Source: Pseudonocardia sp. (GTDB lineage Bacteria > Actinomycetota > Actinomycetes > Mycobacteriales > Pseudonocardiaceae). From it: a DNA stretch of 60,663 bases. Under the pieces are notes generated by a model. That model worked only from the letters and a program-made list of their open reading frames with translations, was not told the origin of the DNA and did no database searches. The stretch spans positions 1-60,663 of the forward strand of contig JAFASX010000132.1 in assembly GCA_019244295.1 (NCBI GenBank), in the 5' to 3' direction. Numbering within the stretch: position 1 is the stretch's first letter; each line of letters starts with the position of its first letter. Below are positions 1 through 9,185 of the stretch, piece by piece. A program made the translations under genes and the position numbers.

Positions 1-1008
1 CCGGCGGGCGTTAATCCGGTGCTCAGTGACGTCCGGCGGCACAAGTACCAGCGGTACACCGAACGACAAGGCCTCCATCATGCTGCCCATGCCGGCGTGG
101 CAGACGAACACCGACGCCCTCGACAGCAACACCGTGTGCGGCGCCCACTGGTACACCTCAACATGGGTGAGGTCGCTCAGCTCAGCTGGGTCGACACTCC
201 CGCTGCCGAGCGTGATCACCACTCGCCAGGACAGCCCGACAAACGCCGCCGCGCACCGGCGGAAGAACTCAGCGTTGCGGTTGAACGTCGTGCCGAGTGA
301 GATGAGCACGAGCGGCCGGTCGTCCGCCTCGTCCAGCCAGCCATCGGGCTGGGGGGCGGGCCGCAGACAGGGTCCGACGAAGGCATGCCGATCGTCGAAG
401 TCATCGGCGTGCAGCTGGAATTGTTTGGGTAGGAAAGCCAGGTTATGGTCGTCGCACGGCCGCAGGAACTCCCATACGTCTGTATCGGACAGGCCGTGTT
501 CGGCGAGGAACGCTTCGGTACGCTCGAAGAACTCGATGAGCGCCGGGTGATCCGGCGACACCGGCTCGGCCAGCTCGGCGCTCTGTGCCTGGCCGAACGA
601 GAACCGCTCGTTGGAGGCGAACACCGGGAACAGCTGCAGCCCAGGCCGGTCGAATATCGAGGCGAGCGCGCGACCGGTCGGAAACGTACTGACGTCGTAA
701 ACGAACAGATCAGGCACATCCTGGGCGAACGCTACCTTCAGCTGTCCGGTCACCAACATGCCCTCGTTGATGCACCGCAGCGGCTCGTGCGCGATGTAGT
801 CGGCGGTAAACGACTCGGGTTGCTCTTTGCCGGCCAGCAGCGAACGGTAGACCAACGGCGTAGCACCGGTGTCAACTACCGTATCGGTGAACTCTGCGGT
901 GGTGGGGAATGTGACCCGGTGCCCTCGCCGGACAAGCGCGCTCGCGACCGGCAGGGTCGGGTTGACGTGCCCATGCGCCGGAAACGGCATGAGCGCTATG
1001 TGTGCCAT
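1..1008 (-). CDS. Macrolide-type GT1 glycosyltransferase, C-terminus cut by window edge
   Basis: The frame is open from an ATG at 1008 down to base 1, giving 336 codons with no stop, so the gene runs off the left edge. The N-terminus holds AHGHVNP (His12 aligns with the catalytic base of OleD-like enzymes). The C-terminal nucleotide-sugar domain holds LVLISLGTTF and VFVCHAGMGSMMEA, the donor-binding loop of the GT1/MGT family. These enzymes move a sugar from a nucleotide donor to a macrolide or similar aglycone in the cytosol. The start codon lies one base after the stop of the ABC exporter gene upstream, so the two are probably translationally coupled. It is clearly more diverged from the two tandem glycosyltransferases at 5.7-8.3 kb than they are from each other. 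Whether it decorates the product or inactivates it for self-resistance cannot be told from sequence. Confidence 0.9.
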   Translation of the reverse strand, partial: MAHIALMPFPAHGHVNPTLPVASALVRRGHRVTFPTTAEFTDTVVDTGATPLVYRSLLAGKEQPESFTADYIAHEPLRCINEGMLVTGQLKVAFAQDVPDLFVYDVSTFPTGRALASIFDRPGLQLFPVFASNERFSFGQAQSAELAEPVSPDHPALIEFFERTEAFLAEHGLSDTDVWEFLRPCDDHNLAFLPKQFQLHADDFDDRHAFVGPCLRPAPQPDGWLDEADDRPLVLISLGTTFNRNAEFFRRCAAAFVGLSWRVVITLGSGSVDPAELSDLTHVEVYQWAPHTVLLSRASVFVCHAGMGSMMEALSFGVPLVLVPPDVTEHRINARR

Positions 1009-1009
1009 G

Positions 1010-2812
1010 TCATACCTCGTTGTTCCAGTGACCAACGTTCCAGTGGCCGACAAGGTCCGCGTAGAGGGGCGAGCGGACGACCAGCTCCTCGTGGGTACCA
1101 ACCTCGAGCAAGCCACCGTGCAAAAGAACGACCCGGTCCGCCCGGATCGCGGAGCTCATCCGGTGCGCGATCACCACGATGGTCCGACCGGTGGCGCCGA
1201 AGGCATCCTCGGCCCTTCGTTCCTGTTCTGGGTGCAGGTGGCAGGTCGCCTCATCCAGCACCACAACCTGTGACGGCGTGGCGTATGCCCTGGCCAGCGT
1301 GATGATCTGTTTCTGTCCCTCGGAGAGCTGGGCTACCGAACCGATCGTGGCGTCGATACCGCCGAGCTCATTTAGGAGTTTGCCGGCTCCGACGGCCCGG
1401 CAGGCATCGATCAGTTCCTCGTCGGTGGCGCTGGGATGCAGGTAGGCGAGGTTCTCCCGAACCGAGCCGGCGAAAATGTAGGCCTCCTGCGGCAACAAGG
1501 TGATCAGGCGGCGCAGCGTCCACGGATGGAGCATGCTGGCATCGACACCCCCGATCGTCACGGTGCCGCTCTGCGGCCGCTCCAGCCCAACCAGCAAGTT
1601 GGCCATGGTGGACTTGCCCACCCCGCTCGGTCCGACCACGGCGAGCCGCTCCCCTGGCCGAATATCCAGGTCAACCCCGTCCAGGACGCGTTCTGAAGTG
1701 GCGCTGTAGCCGAACGTCACCCCGCGCAGCGCCAGTGCGCGACCATGCGAACGGCTGACGTTCGCGGTGGACAGCGACGTCGGTGGCCGCCTTCGAGGTG
1801 CCGGCACCGAGGCGGCCCGTTCCGAGGCGGCCGGCGGGCGGGAGTAGAACAGTACTCGTTCGAGTAGAACCCCGGCGTTCAGGCCGACGTCACCGGCGAT
1901 CACCACCAGCGCCCGCAGCGTCGGCTCGATACCACCGATGAGGTAGGTCGCGGCCGCCAACAGCTGCCCGGCCGTGAGCACATCCGAGGACACCGCGAAC
2001 GGCGCGGTCAGCAGGAGCACCGTGATCGGCAAACGGGCACCGACGGTGATCAGCACGATCCGGGAAGCAACGACCCTTCCGATCGCGTTCGCGGCGCGGG
2101 CATGTCTGTTCACGTCGGTGGTCAGATCACGCTCCGCCCGGTCGGCCGCGCCGAGGGCGACCACGTCACGCAAACCGCCCAGTGTGCGGGCGGCATGCTC
2201 GGACAACCGCTCCTCAGCCAGCAATGACTCCCGGACGCGCCGCCGCCAACCTCGGGCTGTGCAGATCAGCACGATGATCACCATCACGGCGCCGGCGACC
2301 GCGAACCACGCCACGACCGGGGCCACCACAAACAGCCCGATCATCGTGAAAGCGAGGGAGAAGACAGCCAGCCGGGCGATCAGCAACAGCTGGGAGAACA
2401 GCAGCCGAAACGTCTCGGTGTGTTTGGTGGCGGCCTCCACGTCACGGCCGCCGATCGCCTCGCCGCCGACGCCGCGCAGCAAGATCGCCCGCACGACCTG
2501 TTGCACTAAGTCGTAGCGGAGTTCCTCGACGAACTTCCCCAGTGCCGGAAGCGCCTGCCGTGCCCCTATTGAGCCGATCCCGACGGTCAGCGCAAAGATA
2601 CCAAGGAAAAAGACACCGGTGAGGAAATTATGCGCGAGGAAACCCCGGTCGAGCGCGGCCCCCAAGAGCCAGCCGGCGGTCAGCGATGGGCTGGTTTCCA
2701 ATGCCGACCAGCCAAGCAAGCGAATCACCTGGCCACGCTGCGTGCGCAGGGTGGCGCGGACCAGGTGCCAACCGGAAGTCATGTCCGAGAACGCGAGTGA
2801 TGGGCTGGTCAC
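1010..2812 (-). CDS. ABC exporter half-transporter (fused membrane and ATPase domains), canonical Walker B
   Basis: 600 residues, the usual length of a half-size type IV exporter. About six membrane segments fill residues 25-310, and a nucleotide-binding domain follows from about 340. Visible motifs are Walker A GPSGVGKST, Q-loop LLPQEAYIF, signature LSEGQKQ (Gly3 of LSGGQ replaced by Glu) and Walker B VVVLDEAT with the catalytic glutamate. The GTG start is six bases after the stop of the second half-transporter gene, so the pair is probably a heterodimer that exports the cluster product or a glycosylated form of it. The degenerate signature here would face the degenerate Walker B of the partner, which is the arrangement of asymmetric heterodimeric exporters such as TM287/288. 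The substrate is inferred from context only. Confidence 0.92.
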   Translation of the reverse strand: MTSPSLAFSDMTSGWHLVRATLRTQRGQVIRLLGWSALETSPSLTAGWLLGAALDRGFLAHNFLTGVFFLGIFALTVGIGSIGARQALPALGKFVEELRYDLVQQVVRAILLRGVGGEAIGGRDVEAATKHTETFRLLFSQLLLIARLAVFSLAFTMIGLFVVAPVVAWFAVAGAVMVIIVLICTARGWRRRVRESLLAEERLSEHAARTLGGLRDVVALGAADRAERDLTTDVNRHARAANAIGRVVASRIVLITVGARLPITVLLLTAPFAVSSDVLTAGQLLAAATYLIGGIEPTLRALVVIAGDVGLNAGVLLERVLFYSRPPAASERAASVPAPRRRPPTSLSTANVSRSHGRALALRGVTFGYSATSERVLDGVDLDIRPGERLAVVGPSGVGKSTMANLLVGLERPQSGTVTIGGVDASMLHPWTLRRLITLLPQEAYIFAGSVRENLAYLHPSATDEELIDACRAVGAGKLLNELGGIDATIGSVAQLSEGQKQIITLARAYATPSQVVVLDEATCHLHPEQERRAEDAFGATGRTIVVIAHRMSSAIRADRVVLLHGGLLEVGTHEELVVRSPLYADLVGHWNVGHWNNEV

Positions 2813-2818
2813 GGGTAG

Positions 2819-4552
2819 TCAGCTCCCCACGGTGGACTCGGCGGGCTGTTTGTCTCCGGCGTCGCCGGGTATCGCAAACACCGCCCGGTACTCGGGGTCG
2901 GCCGACAGCTCCCGGTGGGTCCCGATCCCGCCGATGGTGCCGCCGTGCAGCCAGACGACCATGTCCGCCCGCGCCGCGGTGGAAACCCGGTGCGCGATCA
3001 GCAACCTGGTGGCGCCACGGGAGACATGCTGCAAAGCGGCGCTGATCGTGGCCTCGGTCGGGGTGTCCACGCTGGACAACGCGTCGTCCATGACGAACAC
3101 CCTGGCTCGCCGGCAGGCGGCGCGGGCAAGGCCGAGGCGCTGCATCTCCCCGCCAGACAGCAGCAGCCCATCCACTGGGGTATCCAGCCGATCCGGCAGC
3201 CGCCCGACAAAACCATCGGCCTCGGTAGAACGTAACGCCGTGCGCAGTGCGGCATCGGAAACGGTCTCGTCGCCGTAGCGCAGCGCGTCCGCGATGGATT
3301 CACCGAGCAGGACCGGCCGTTCAAAGGCGTATACCACGGCTCGGCGCAGCGAGTCGGCCCGCAGCTCCCCAATCGGCACTCCGTCGAAGGTGACTGACCC
3401 CTCGTCCGGCGTGAGCACACCGCCCGCGATCGCGGTCAGAGTCGATTTACCCACACCGGACTCACCGACGAGGGCGACGGTGTGACCCGCGGGAACCTCA
3501 AACGTGATATCCCGCAAGACCTGCCGGTCACCGATCCGCGAGCCGACAGCGGTGAACGTCAGAGCCCCGCCGCCGCTGGGCAACGCGCGCGTGCCCGACA
3601 CCAGCGGCGGCTCGTCGAACAGCTCGCGCAACCGCTGCGACGCGGCGAGGCACTCGCCGATCTCTTTGGCGCTGCCAAGGATTTGCAACGCCCCGATGGC
3701 CAAGACCACGTACGACGACACCGCGAGCAGTTCACCGGTGTTCAGCCGGCCGATGGTCATCCGGTAGCCGGCAACGATATCCACCGCGATGATGAGCAGC
3801 GGGGCGATCATGGCGGTTTGCCACACCAGCGCGCGTTGCCGGTCCCAGATCCGCAGCGAGATCTCGCGCAGCGCACCTGAGGAGGCCAGCGCCCGGTTGA
3901 TCTCCAACTTGGCGGTACCGCTAGCACGGATTGTCCGCAAGCCACGAATGCTGTCCATCATGCGGGTGGCGATGTCGCCCTGTGTCGCGGCCGCGTCGCC
4001 GCTCAGCGACACGATCGATCCGATGTGCCGGCTGGTCAGCAGGATGATGGGCGGAACACAGATCAGGAAGGCCAGCCCCACCTGATAATCGATGACGAAC
4101 AGCCCGATGAGACCGCCCAACGAGGTGAGCAGTGCCGTCATCGCGCGAGCCACTTCGTTGGCCACGCGCGCGGTCCGGTCCGACGAGTCGACCAGCCGGT
4201 TGACCAAGTCTCCCTGGTTGAACCGGCGCTGCCCCCGGTAACCCAGACGCAGCAGGTGCGCTAGCAAGCTGAGACGCAGGGCCCGGACCCCTCGATAACG
4301 GGAACTGTAGTCGACGACCTCCTTCACGCTCTCCACGACAATCCCGACGGCCAGCAGCCCCACCACAATCCAGACCAAGGCACTTCCCGTGCCCTTGGCC
4401 AGCGCCGCATTTAATGTGGCGCCCAGCAGCGCCGGGACGAGGACACAAATCGCCGCGTCGAGGAACGTGAAAACCAACAACAACAGTGTCGAGATCCCGC
4501 CGGCACGCAACGCGGTCCACACGGGGCTGATCCTCCGCACCGCGCTCACCAC
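2819..4552 (-). CDS. ABC exporter half-transporter, degenerate catalytic site
   Basis: 577 residues. The membrane domain spans about residues 15-300 and the ATPase domain starts near 335. Walker A is GESGVGKST. The Q-loop region reads VVYAFERPVLL, lacking the usual glutamine. The signature is LSGGEMQ, and Walker B is VFVMDDALSSVD with Asp in place of the catalytic Glu. Known heterodimeric exporters carry one such weak site, so this half probably holds the regulatory nucleotide site and the neighbouring half the hydrolytic one. The start overlaps the end of the P450 gene by seven bases, so it belongs to the same operon. The likely role is export of the glycosylated metabolite across the cytoplasmic membrane. 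Confidence 0.92.
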   Translation of the reverse strand: MVSAVRRISPVWTALRAGGISTLLLLVFTFLDAAICVLVPALLGATLNAALAKGTGSALVWIVVGLLAVGIVVESVKEVVDYSSRYRGVRALRLSLLAHLLRLGYRGQRRFNQGDLVNRLVDSSDRTARVANEVARAMTALLTSLGGLIGLFVIDYQVGLAFLICVPPIILLTSRHIGSIVSLSGDAAATQGDIATRMMDSIRGLRTIRASGTAKLEINRALASSGALREISLRIWDRQRALVWQTAMIAPLLIIAVDIVAGYRMTIGRLNTGELLAVSSYVVLAIGALQILGSAKEIGECLAASQRLRELFDEPPLVSGTRALPSGGGALTFTAVGSRIGDRQVLRDITFEVPAGHTVALVGESGVGKSTLTAIAGGVLTPDEGSVTFDGVPIGELRADSLRRAVVYAFERPVLLGESIADALRYGDETVSDAALRTALRSTEADGFVGRLPDRLDTPVDGLLLSGGEMQRLGLARAACRRARVFVMDDALSSVDTPTEATISAALQHVSRGATRLLIAHRVSTAARADMVVWLHGGTIGGIGTHRELSADPEYRAVFAIPGDAGDKQPAESTVGS

Positions 4553-5745
4553 CGCACCGGAATCTCATGGACACCGTAGTGATCCATGTCATCGCGCATC
4601 GCCAGCTGGTGTAGCGGCACCGCCAGCCGTAGCTCGGGAAATCGCTCGAACAAGGCGGGGTAGGCCACGCGGAGTGTGGCGCGCGCCAGGTACTGGCCGA
4701 TGCACTTGTGTACCCCGTACCCGAAGGCCAGATGTCCCCGAGTCGATCGGGCAAGATCGAGCCGGTCGGGCTCGGGAAAAACCCGGGGGTCCCGGTTGAC
4801 CGCGGGCAGCGCAACCACGACCGTCTGCCCAGCGCGCACCGGGTGGCCGAACACCTCCAGGTCCTCGGTGGCCGTTCGGCTCGCGCCGAACTGCGAGATC
4901 GTCAGATACCGAAGCAGCTCCTCGATGGCGTTGTCGAGCAGCTCCGGCTTGTTTCGCAGCGATTCCAGCTGGTCGGGATGCTCCAGCAGGGAGATCACGC
5001 CGAGCCCGATCATGTTCGCGGTGGTGTCCGTGCCGCCACCGAGGAGCGCCCACGCAACGTTGCGCACCTCTAGGACGTCGAGCCCGCGCTGGGCAAGCTC
5101 GCCGAGCATGCCGCCACCGTGCTCAGTCATCTTGCCGCGAGCCAGCTCGTCGAGCAGCTCCGTCGCCACGGTGACCGCCTCGATCAGCTCCTCGAGGCTC
5201 ATCCGCAGGCGCATCAGCACGTCGAGGCTGTTGTGCAGTGGTTCGCGGATGTCCTCAGGCACCTCGAGGAAGTCGAAGATGACCCTGGCCGGTAGCGGCC
5301 GCGCGTACAGCCGCACCAGGTCAGCCGGCGCGCCGTGCTCGACCATCGCCGCCAGCAGCTCCCGCGCCGTGTCCTCAATGGCTGGTATCAGCCGTTCGGC
5401 CGCGCGGGCGCTGAACCACCCGCCAACCAGCCGCCGGTATCGGGTGTGCTCGGGCGGGTCCATCTTGTTGAACGCGCCCGGTTCCGCCGGTGGCGGACTG
5501 ATTGGCGTGCCCGGCGGCAGCGGGAACGGTGGCGGCAGCGGTGAGGCGATCAGCTCGTTGCGGTGGCTGAACCGGGAGTCGCCGAGCACCACCTTGGCCG
5601 CCGCGTGCTGGGTCACGATCCAGCCGTCATCAGCCAGCGGAAACCGCAGCGGATGCAACGCAGCCGACTCAGTCAGCGCATGGTAGGCATCCGGTGGGTC
5701 GAACAGACAGCCGCGGGCACGCGGCAGCGATATCGGCCCGGTCAC
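4546..5745 (-). CDS. Cytochrome P450 (soluble actinobacterial type)
   Basis: 399 residues, normal for bacterial class I P450s, with no membrane anchor. The I-helix carries ALLGGGTDTTAN (oxygen-activation Thr), the K-helix EELLR gives the ExxR pair, and the heme loop FGYGVHKCIG places the thiolate Cys at about residue 348. NKMDPPEHTRYR is the typical C-helix region that contacts heme propionates. Its GTG start overlaps the stop of the upstream glycosyltransferase by four bases (GTGA), and its end overlaps the exporter gene, so it is co-translated with them. Probably a tailoring hydroxylase or epoxidase acting on the polyketide before or after glycosylation. No ferredoxin gene lies nearby, so redox partners must come from elsewhere. 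Proline-rich residues 69-86 are unusual and may form a flexible B-C loop. Confidence 0.95.
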   Translation of the reverse strand: MTGPISLPRARGCLFDPPDAYHALTESAALHPLRFPLADDGWIVTQHAAAKVVLGDSRFSHRNELIASPLPPPFPLPPGTPISPPPAEPGAFNKMDPPEHTRYRRLVGGWFSARAAERLIPAIEDTARELLAAMVEHGAPADLVRLYARPLPARVIFDFLEVPEDIREPLHNSLDVLMRLRMSLEELIEAVTVATELLDELARGKMTEHGGGMLGELAQRGLDVLEVRNVAWALLGGGTDTTANMIGLGVISLLEHPDQLESLRNKPELLDNAIEELLRYLTISQFGASRTATEDLEVFGHPVRAGQTVVVALPAVNRDPRVFPEPDRLDLARSTRGHLAFGYGVHKCIGQYLARATLRVAYPALFERFPELRLAVPLHQLAMRDDMDHYGVHEIPVRW

Positions 5746-7019
5746 GAAGCCACCCCGATCCGTTCGTCGCCACGTTCGTCCTGACGAGGGAGCAGAGCCA
5801 GCCGTCCCTCGATCACGTCGGCCGCCCGTACCGCTCCCCCGGCCGCCTGGATATCCGCGCGCAGCTTCGCCATCCCCGCCGCTGCCCCGGTGTCGGCGGC
5901 GACGTCTTCGACCACTGCCCGCAGACTCTGCGGGGTCACCTCGGTGCGAGCGAGTTGTCGCCCCAACCCCAACTCGGTGATTCGATCGGCGATGATCCGC
6001 TGATCAGGTTGGAAGGGGATCAGCACCAGCGGGGTAGCGCTGCGGCCGGCCTCCATGATCCCGCCCATGCCAGCATGCGAGACGAACACCGAAGCGTAGG
6101 GCAGGATCGCCCCGTACGGCACCCACCGCCGCACCGTGAAATTGTCCGGGAAACTGGTCATCTCCCGTTCGTCGAGCGCGTCGCCGACAGCGAGCGCCAC
6201 TCGCCAGGGGCGGCCAGCGAATGCCTCGGCACACAACCGGAAGAACTCAGGGTGATCATTGACTACCGTGCCAAGCGAGATGAACACCATCGGCCGGGAA
6301 TCGCCCTCGGCCGCCCGCCAACTTTCGTCCGCCGGTCCCTCCTCGGAGCACGGGCCGACGAAGACGTGATCGTCACCGAACGTCTCTCCGCACGGCTGCA
6401 GCGAGCGAGGCAGGAACACTATCCCGTGCTCGTCTTTACCCGCCATGAGCGCTTCGCCTTGCGCGGCATCGATCCCGTGCTCGGACAGGAAGGTGGCGAT
6501 CAGCTCACGCACCGTGGTCACCACTGGATGGTCTTCAGGCAAAGTCGGGTGGCCGCCGTTGTCGATTTGCGCCTGCTGGTAAGAGTAGGCGTCGTTCGAT
6601 GCGAAGATCGGCAGCAACTGGATCGTCGGCAGTCCCCACTTGTGGCCGAGTACCCGGCCGGGCGCCCAGATCGTGCAGTCGTAGGCGATCAGGTCGGGCC
6701 GGTCGCGGGCAACCTGTCGTTCGATCCCCGAAGTTGTCCCGGTGATCTCGGTGATGTACTGCAGAAATCCAGCGCCGAGGGCATCCTCGGTCCAACTGTC
6801 CGGCGGTTTGATGTTCGACATCAACGCCGTTTCATAGGCCACCACCCGGGCGCCGGTGGCCCGCGCGACCTCCGAAATAGCGCCGTTCAGCGCATAAGTC
6901 ACCCGATGACCACGCCGGATCAGCTCCCGGGCAATACCCAATGTCGGGCGCAGGTGACCATGCGAAGGGTAAGGCAGGAACAAGATGTGCCTGCCTCGGT
7001 CGAATTCGTCGCACGCCAT
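5742..7019 (-). CDS. Macrolide-type GT1 glycosyltransferase, tandem copy A
   Basis: 425 residues from the ATG at 7019, chosen because AGGCGGGGG lies just upstream and because the N-terminus then matches the tandem copy in length; an in-frame start at 7058 is possible. The N-terminal acceptor domain has SHGHLRPT with the presumed catalytic His20. The donor domain has MVFISLGTVV, RRWVPYGAILPYA and VFVSHAGMGGIMEA with the conserved His. Family members glycosylate macrolides and other polyketides using NDP-sugars. It shares long identical stretches of protein and DNA with the next gene upstream, which shows a fairly recent duplication. It sits first before the P450 in the operon. No deoxysugar biosynthesis genes are present in the window, so the donor is unknown. 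Confidence 0.93.
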   Translation of the reverse strand: MACDEFDRGRHILFLPYPSHGHLRPTLGIARELIRRGHRVTYALNGAISEVARATGARVVAYETALMSNIKPPDSWTEDALGAGFLQYITEITGTTSGIERQVARDRPDLIAYDCTIWAPGRVLGHKWGLPTIQLLPIFASNDAYSYQQAQIDNGGHPTLPEDHPVVTTVRELIATFLSEHGIDAAQGEALMAGKDEHGIVFLPRSLQPCGETFGDDHVFVGPCSEEGPADESWRAAEGDSRPMVFISLGTVVNDHPEFFRLCAEAFAGRPWRVALAVGDALDEREMTSFPDNFTVRRWVPYGAILPYASVFVSHAGMGGIMEAGRSATPLVLIPFQPDQRIIADRITELGLGRQLARTEVTPQSLRAVVEDVAADTGAAAGMAKLRADIQAAGGAVRAADVIEGRLALLPRQDERGDERIGVAS

Positions 7020-7059
7020 ATGACCCCCGCCTTTATGCGTCGGAATCTTCGCGGTCACA

Positions 7060-8328
7060 TCATGTTCCGGAATGTGCTGAGGAAACCACTCCGATCTGTT
7101 CGCTTCGGTAAGTGATCATGCCCAGGCATTCTTCGATGACGTCGGCCGCCCGCGCCACTCCTCCGGCCGCCTGGATGTCGGCGCGCAGCTTCACCATCGC
7201 CTCGGCCGCCCGAGGGTCGCCGGCGACATCCAGTACCGCTTGACGCAGCCGCTCAGCCGTCAGGTCAACGGGCAGAATCTGCTGGCCCATCCCCAACTCG
7301 GTAATACGGTTGGCGTTGATCCGTAGCTCAGGATGGTGATGGTAAGGAATTACCACCAGCGGGGTCGCGCTCCGCGCGGCCTCCATAATCCCGCCCATGC
7401 CAGCCTGCGAGACAAACACCGCAGCATACGGCAAAACCGCCCCATATGGTACCCACCGCCGTACCGTGAAGTTGTCCGGGAAACTGACCATCTGCTGCTC
7501 GTCAAGCGCATCCAACACCGCAAGCACCACCCGCCACGGCTGGCCATCGAACGCCTCAGCACAAATCCAGAAAAACTCCGGTTGATCGACCACGGTGCCC
7601 AGCGAGACAAACACCATCGGCCGCAAGTCGCCCTCAGCCGCTCGCCAGCCCTCGTCCGCCGGCTCCGCCTCAAAGCACGGACCCACGAAGACATGATCGT
7701 CACCGAACGTCTCCCCGCACGGCTGAAACGAACGCGGCAGAAACACCATCGACCGCTCGCCCGTGCCCGCTGCCGCCGAAGCATCCAGCCCGTACTCGGC
7801 ATTGAAACGGGTCACCAGGCCATGAAACTCGGCCGCCACGGCCTGGTCAGTCAGCACGGGTTCATCACCGAGGTCGATGATCGCCTGCTCAAGCGAATAG
7901 GCATCATTGGACGCGAAGATCGGCAGCAGCCGGACTGTCGGTAGCTCCCACTTGCGACCGAGCGCGCGACCGGGCGGCCATACCATGAAGTCGTAAGCAA
8001 TCAGGTCCGGCCGGTCGTCTTGCATCTGCCGTTCTATCCCCAACGTCGCTGCGATGCGCTCCGTAAGGCCCCGCAGGAGATAGGCGCCCAGCTCATCCTC
8101 GGTATAGCTACGCAGTTTAAAGTCCGCGCCTAGTGACGTTTCGTAGGTCACCACCTCAGCGCCGATGGCCCGCGCGGTTTCCGAGATCGGGCCGTACGAC
8201 GCGTAGGTCACCCGATGACCACGCCGGATCAGCTCACGAGCAACACCCAACGTCGGACGCAGGTGGGCGTGCGTAGGTAGGGTGAGAAACAGAATGTGCC
8301 GACCCGCATCGGCCTTGTCGCGCATCAT
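7060..8328 (-). CDS. Macrolide-type GT1 glycosyltransferase, tandem copy B with His-to-Gln change in donor loop
   Basis: 422 residues. The fold and motifs match the tandem copy at 5742-7019 (RHILFL start, LPIFASNDAYS, GETFGDDHVFVGPC, RRWVPYGAVLPYA). The presumed base His20 is kept in THAHLRPT. The donor loop reads VFVSQAGMGGIMEA where nearly all GT1 enzymes have His that contacts the donor phosphate. This may change donor choice, weaken catalysis or mark a subfunctionalised copy. It is the first gene of the minus-strand tailoring operon after the thioesterase; the 93-bp gap upstream could carry a promoter, though I see no clear -10/-35 boxes. The rest of the gene shows no stop or frameshift, so it is not an obvious pseudogene. 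Confidence 0.93.
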   Translation of the reverse strand: MMRDKADAGRHILFLTLPTHAHLRPTLGVARELIRRGHRVTYASYGPISETARAIGAEVVTYETSLGADFKLRSYTEDELGAYLLRGLTERIAATLGIERQMQDDRPDLIAYDFMVWPPGRALGRKWELPTVRLLPIFASNDAYSLEQAIIDLGDEPVLTDQAVAAEFHGLVTRFNAEYGLDASAAAGTGERSMVFLPRSFQPCGETFGDDHVFVGPCFEAEPADEGWRAAEGDLRPMVFVSLGTVVDQPEFFWICAEAFDGQPWRVVLAVLDALDEQQMVSFPDNFTVRRWVPYGAVLPYAAVFVSQAGMGGIMEAARSATPLVVIPYHHHPELRINANRITELGMGQQILPVDLTAERLRQAVLDVAGDPRAAEAMVKLRADIQAAGGVARAADVIEECLGMITYRSEQIGVVSSAHSGT

Positions 8329-8421
8329 GTGGTCCTCTTCGAATGCTCGTCTAGACGGCTAGGGCCGACGAAGCCAGCTTGATCGACATCGTGCTCTGAG
8401 AAAACCAGAATCAGCTCGGGG

Positions 8422-9177
8422 TCAACCGCTAAGGAGCGTTTTTCGAATCAGCCGCAACACTTGCGCCGAATGCTCGGCGACAAAGAAATGCCCGCCAGGA
8501 AAAACATGGAAGGCGAACGCGCCACTGGTGTGCTCCCGCCACTTCCGTGCCGCCTCAAGGCTCGTCCTAGTGTCGCTATCACCGGCGAAGACCGTGATCG
8601 GACACCGCACCGGACCACCACTGTCATGCACGTATGTCTCGACGGCCGTGTAGTCGGCGCGGATCGCCGGCATGGCCATCCGTATGATCTCTTCGTCGCC
8701 CAGGATCCGCGGCATGGTTCCGGACAGCTTCTTGAGCTCGGCGAGGATGCCCTCGTCATCACGCTCATGCACGTGGTCGTTGGAGGGTACCGACGGTGCG
8801 CGACGTCCCGAAGCGAACAGGTGAATCAGGGCGACGTCGGAGCATGCCTCCAGTCGCCGAGTGATCTCGTAACCCAATGTGGCACCCATGCTGTGTCCGA
8901 ACAGCGCAAACGGCCGATCGCACCAGGGAACCAGAGCCTCGGTTAGCTCGTCGGCGAGCTCACCGATCGTTCCCAGGCACGGTTCACGGCGTCTATCCTG
9001 CCGGCCGGGGTATTGGGCACCGATCACCTCGATCGAAGGGCTGAGCCCGCGTGCCACCGGGAGATAGAAGCTGGCCGACCCGCCGGCATGCGGCAGGCAC
9101 ACCAAACGCACCGATGCGGTTGGTGCGGGGGCGAAGTTACGAAACCATAAGTCACTGCGGCGGACAGCCGTCGACAT
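8422..9177 (-). CDS. Type II thioesterase (alpha/beta hydrolase)
   Basis: 251 residues from the ATG at 9177, which follows the ribosome site TAGGGGA by a short gap; upstream in-frame starts would overlap the regulator gene. The nucleophile motif GHSMG puts Ser96 at the elbow, an Asp in FAGDSDTRTS and His230 in FPGGHFF complete the triad. LVCLPHAGGSASFY near the N-terminus is the oxyanion region of RifR/TEII enzymes. These discrete thioesterases remove stalled or wrong acyl groups from carrier proteins of polyketide or peptide synthases. Its presence is the best single sign that a PKS or NRPS lies nearby, although none is inside the window. It starts eight bases after the PAS-LuxR gene and is probably co-transcribed with it. 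Confidence 0.93.
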   Translation of the reverse strand: MSTAVRRSDLWFRNFAPAPTASVRLVCLPHAGGSASFYLPVARGLSPSIEVIGAQYPGRQDRRREPCLGTIGELADELTEALVPWCDRPFALFGHSMGATLGYEITRRLEACSDVALIHLFASGRRAPSVPSNDHVHERDDEGILAELKKLSGTMPRILGDEEIIRMAMPAIRADYTAVETYVHDSGGPVRCPITVFAGDSDTRTSLEAARKWREHTSGAFAFHVFPGGHFFVAEHSAQVLRLIRKTLLSG

Positions 9178-9185
9178 CTCGTCCC

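Noticed and set aside
445..1302. Long plus-strand open frame at the left edge
   Set aside because: It lies antisense to the glycosyltransferase and exporter genes, has Arg/Gly-rich composition and no family features.
5742..8328. Assembly duplication of one glycosyltransferase gene
   Set aside because: The copies differ at many codons and in key residues, so they are true paralogs.
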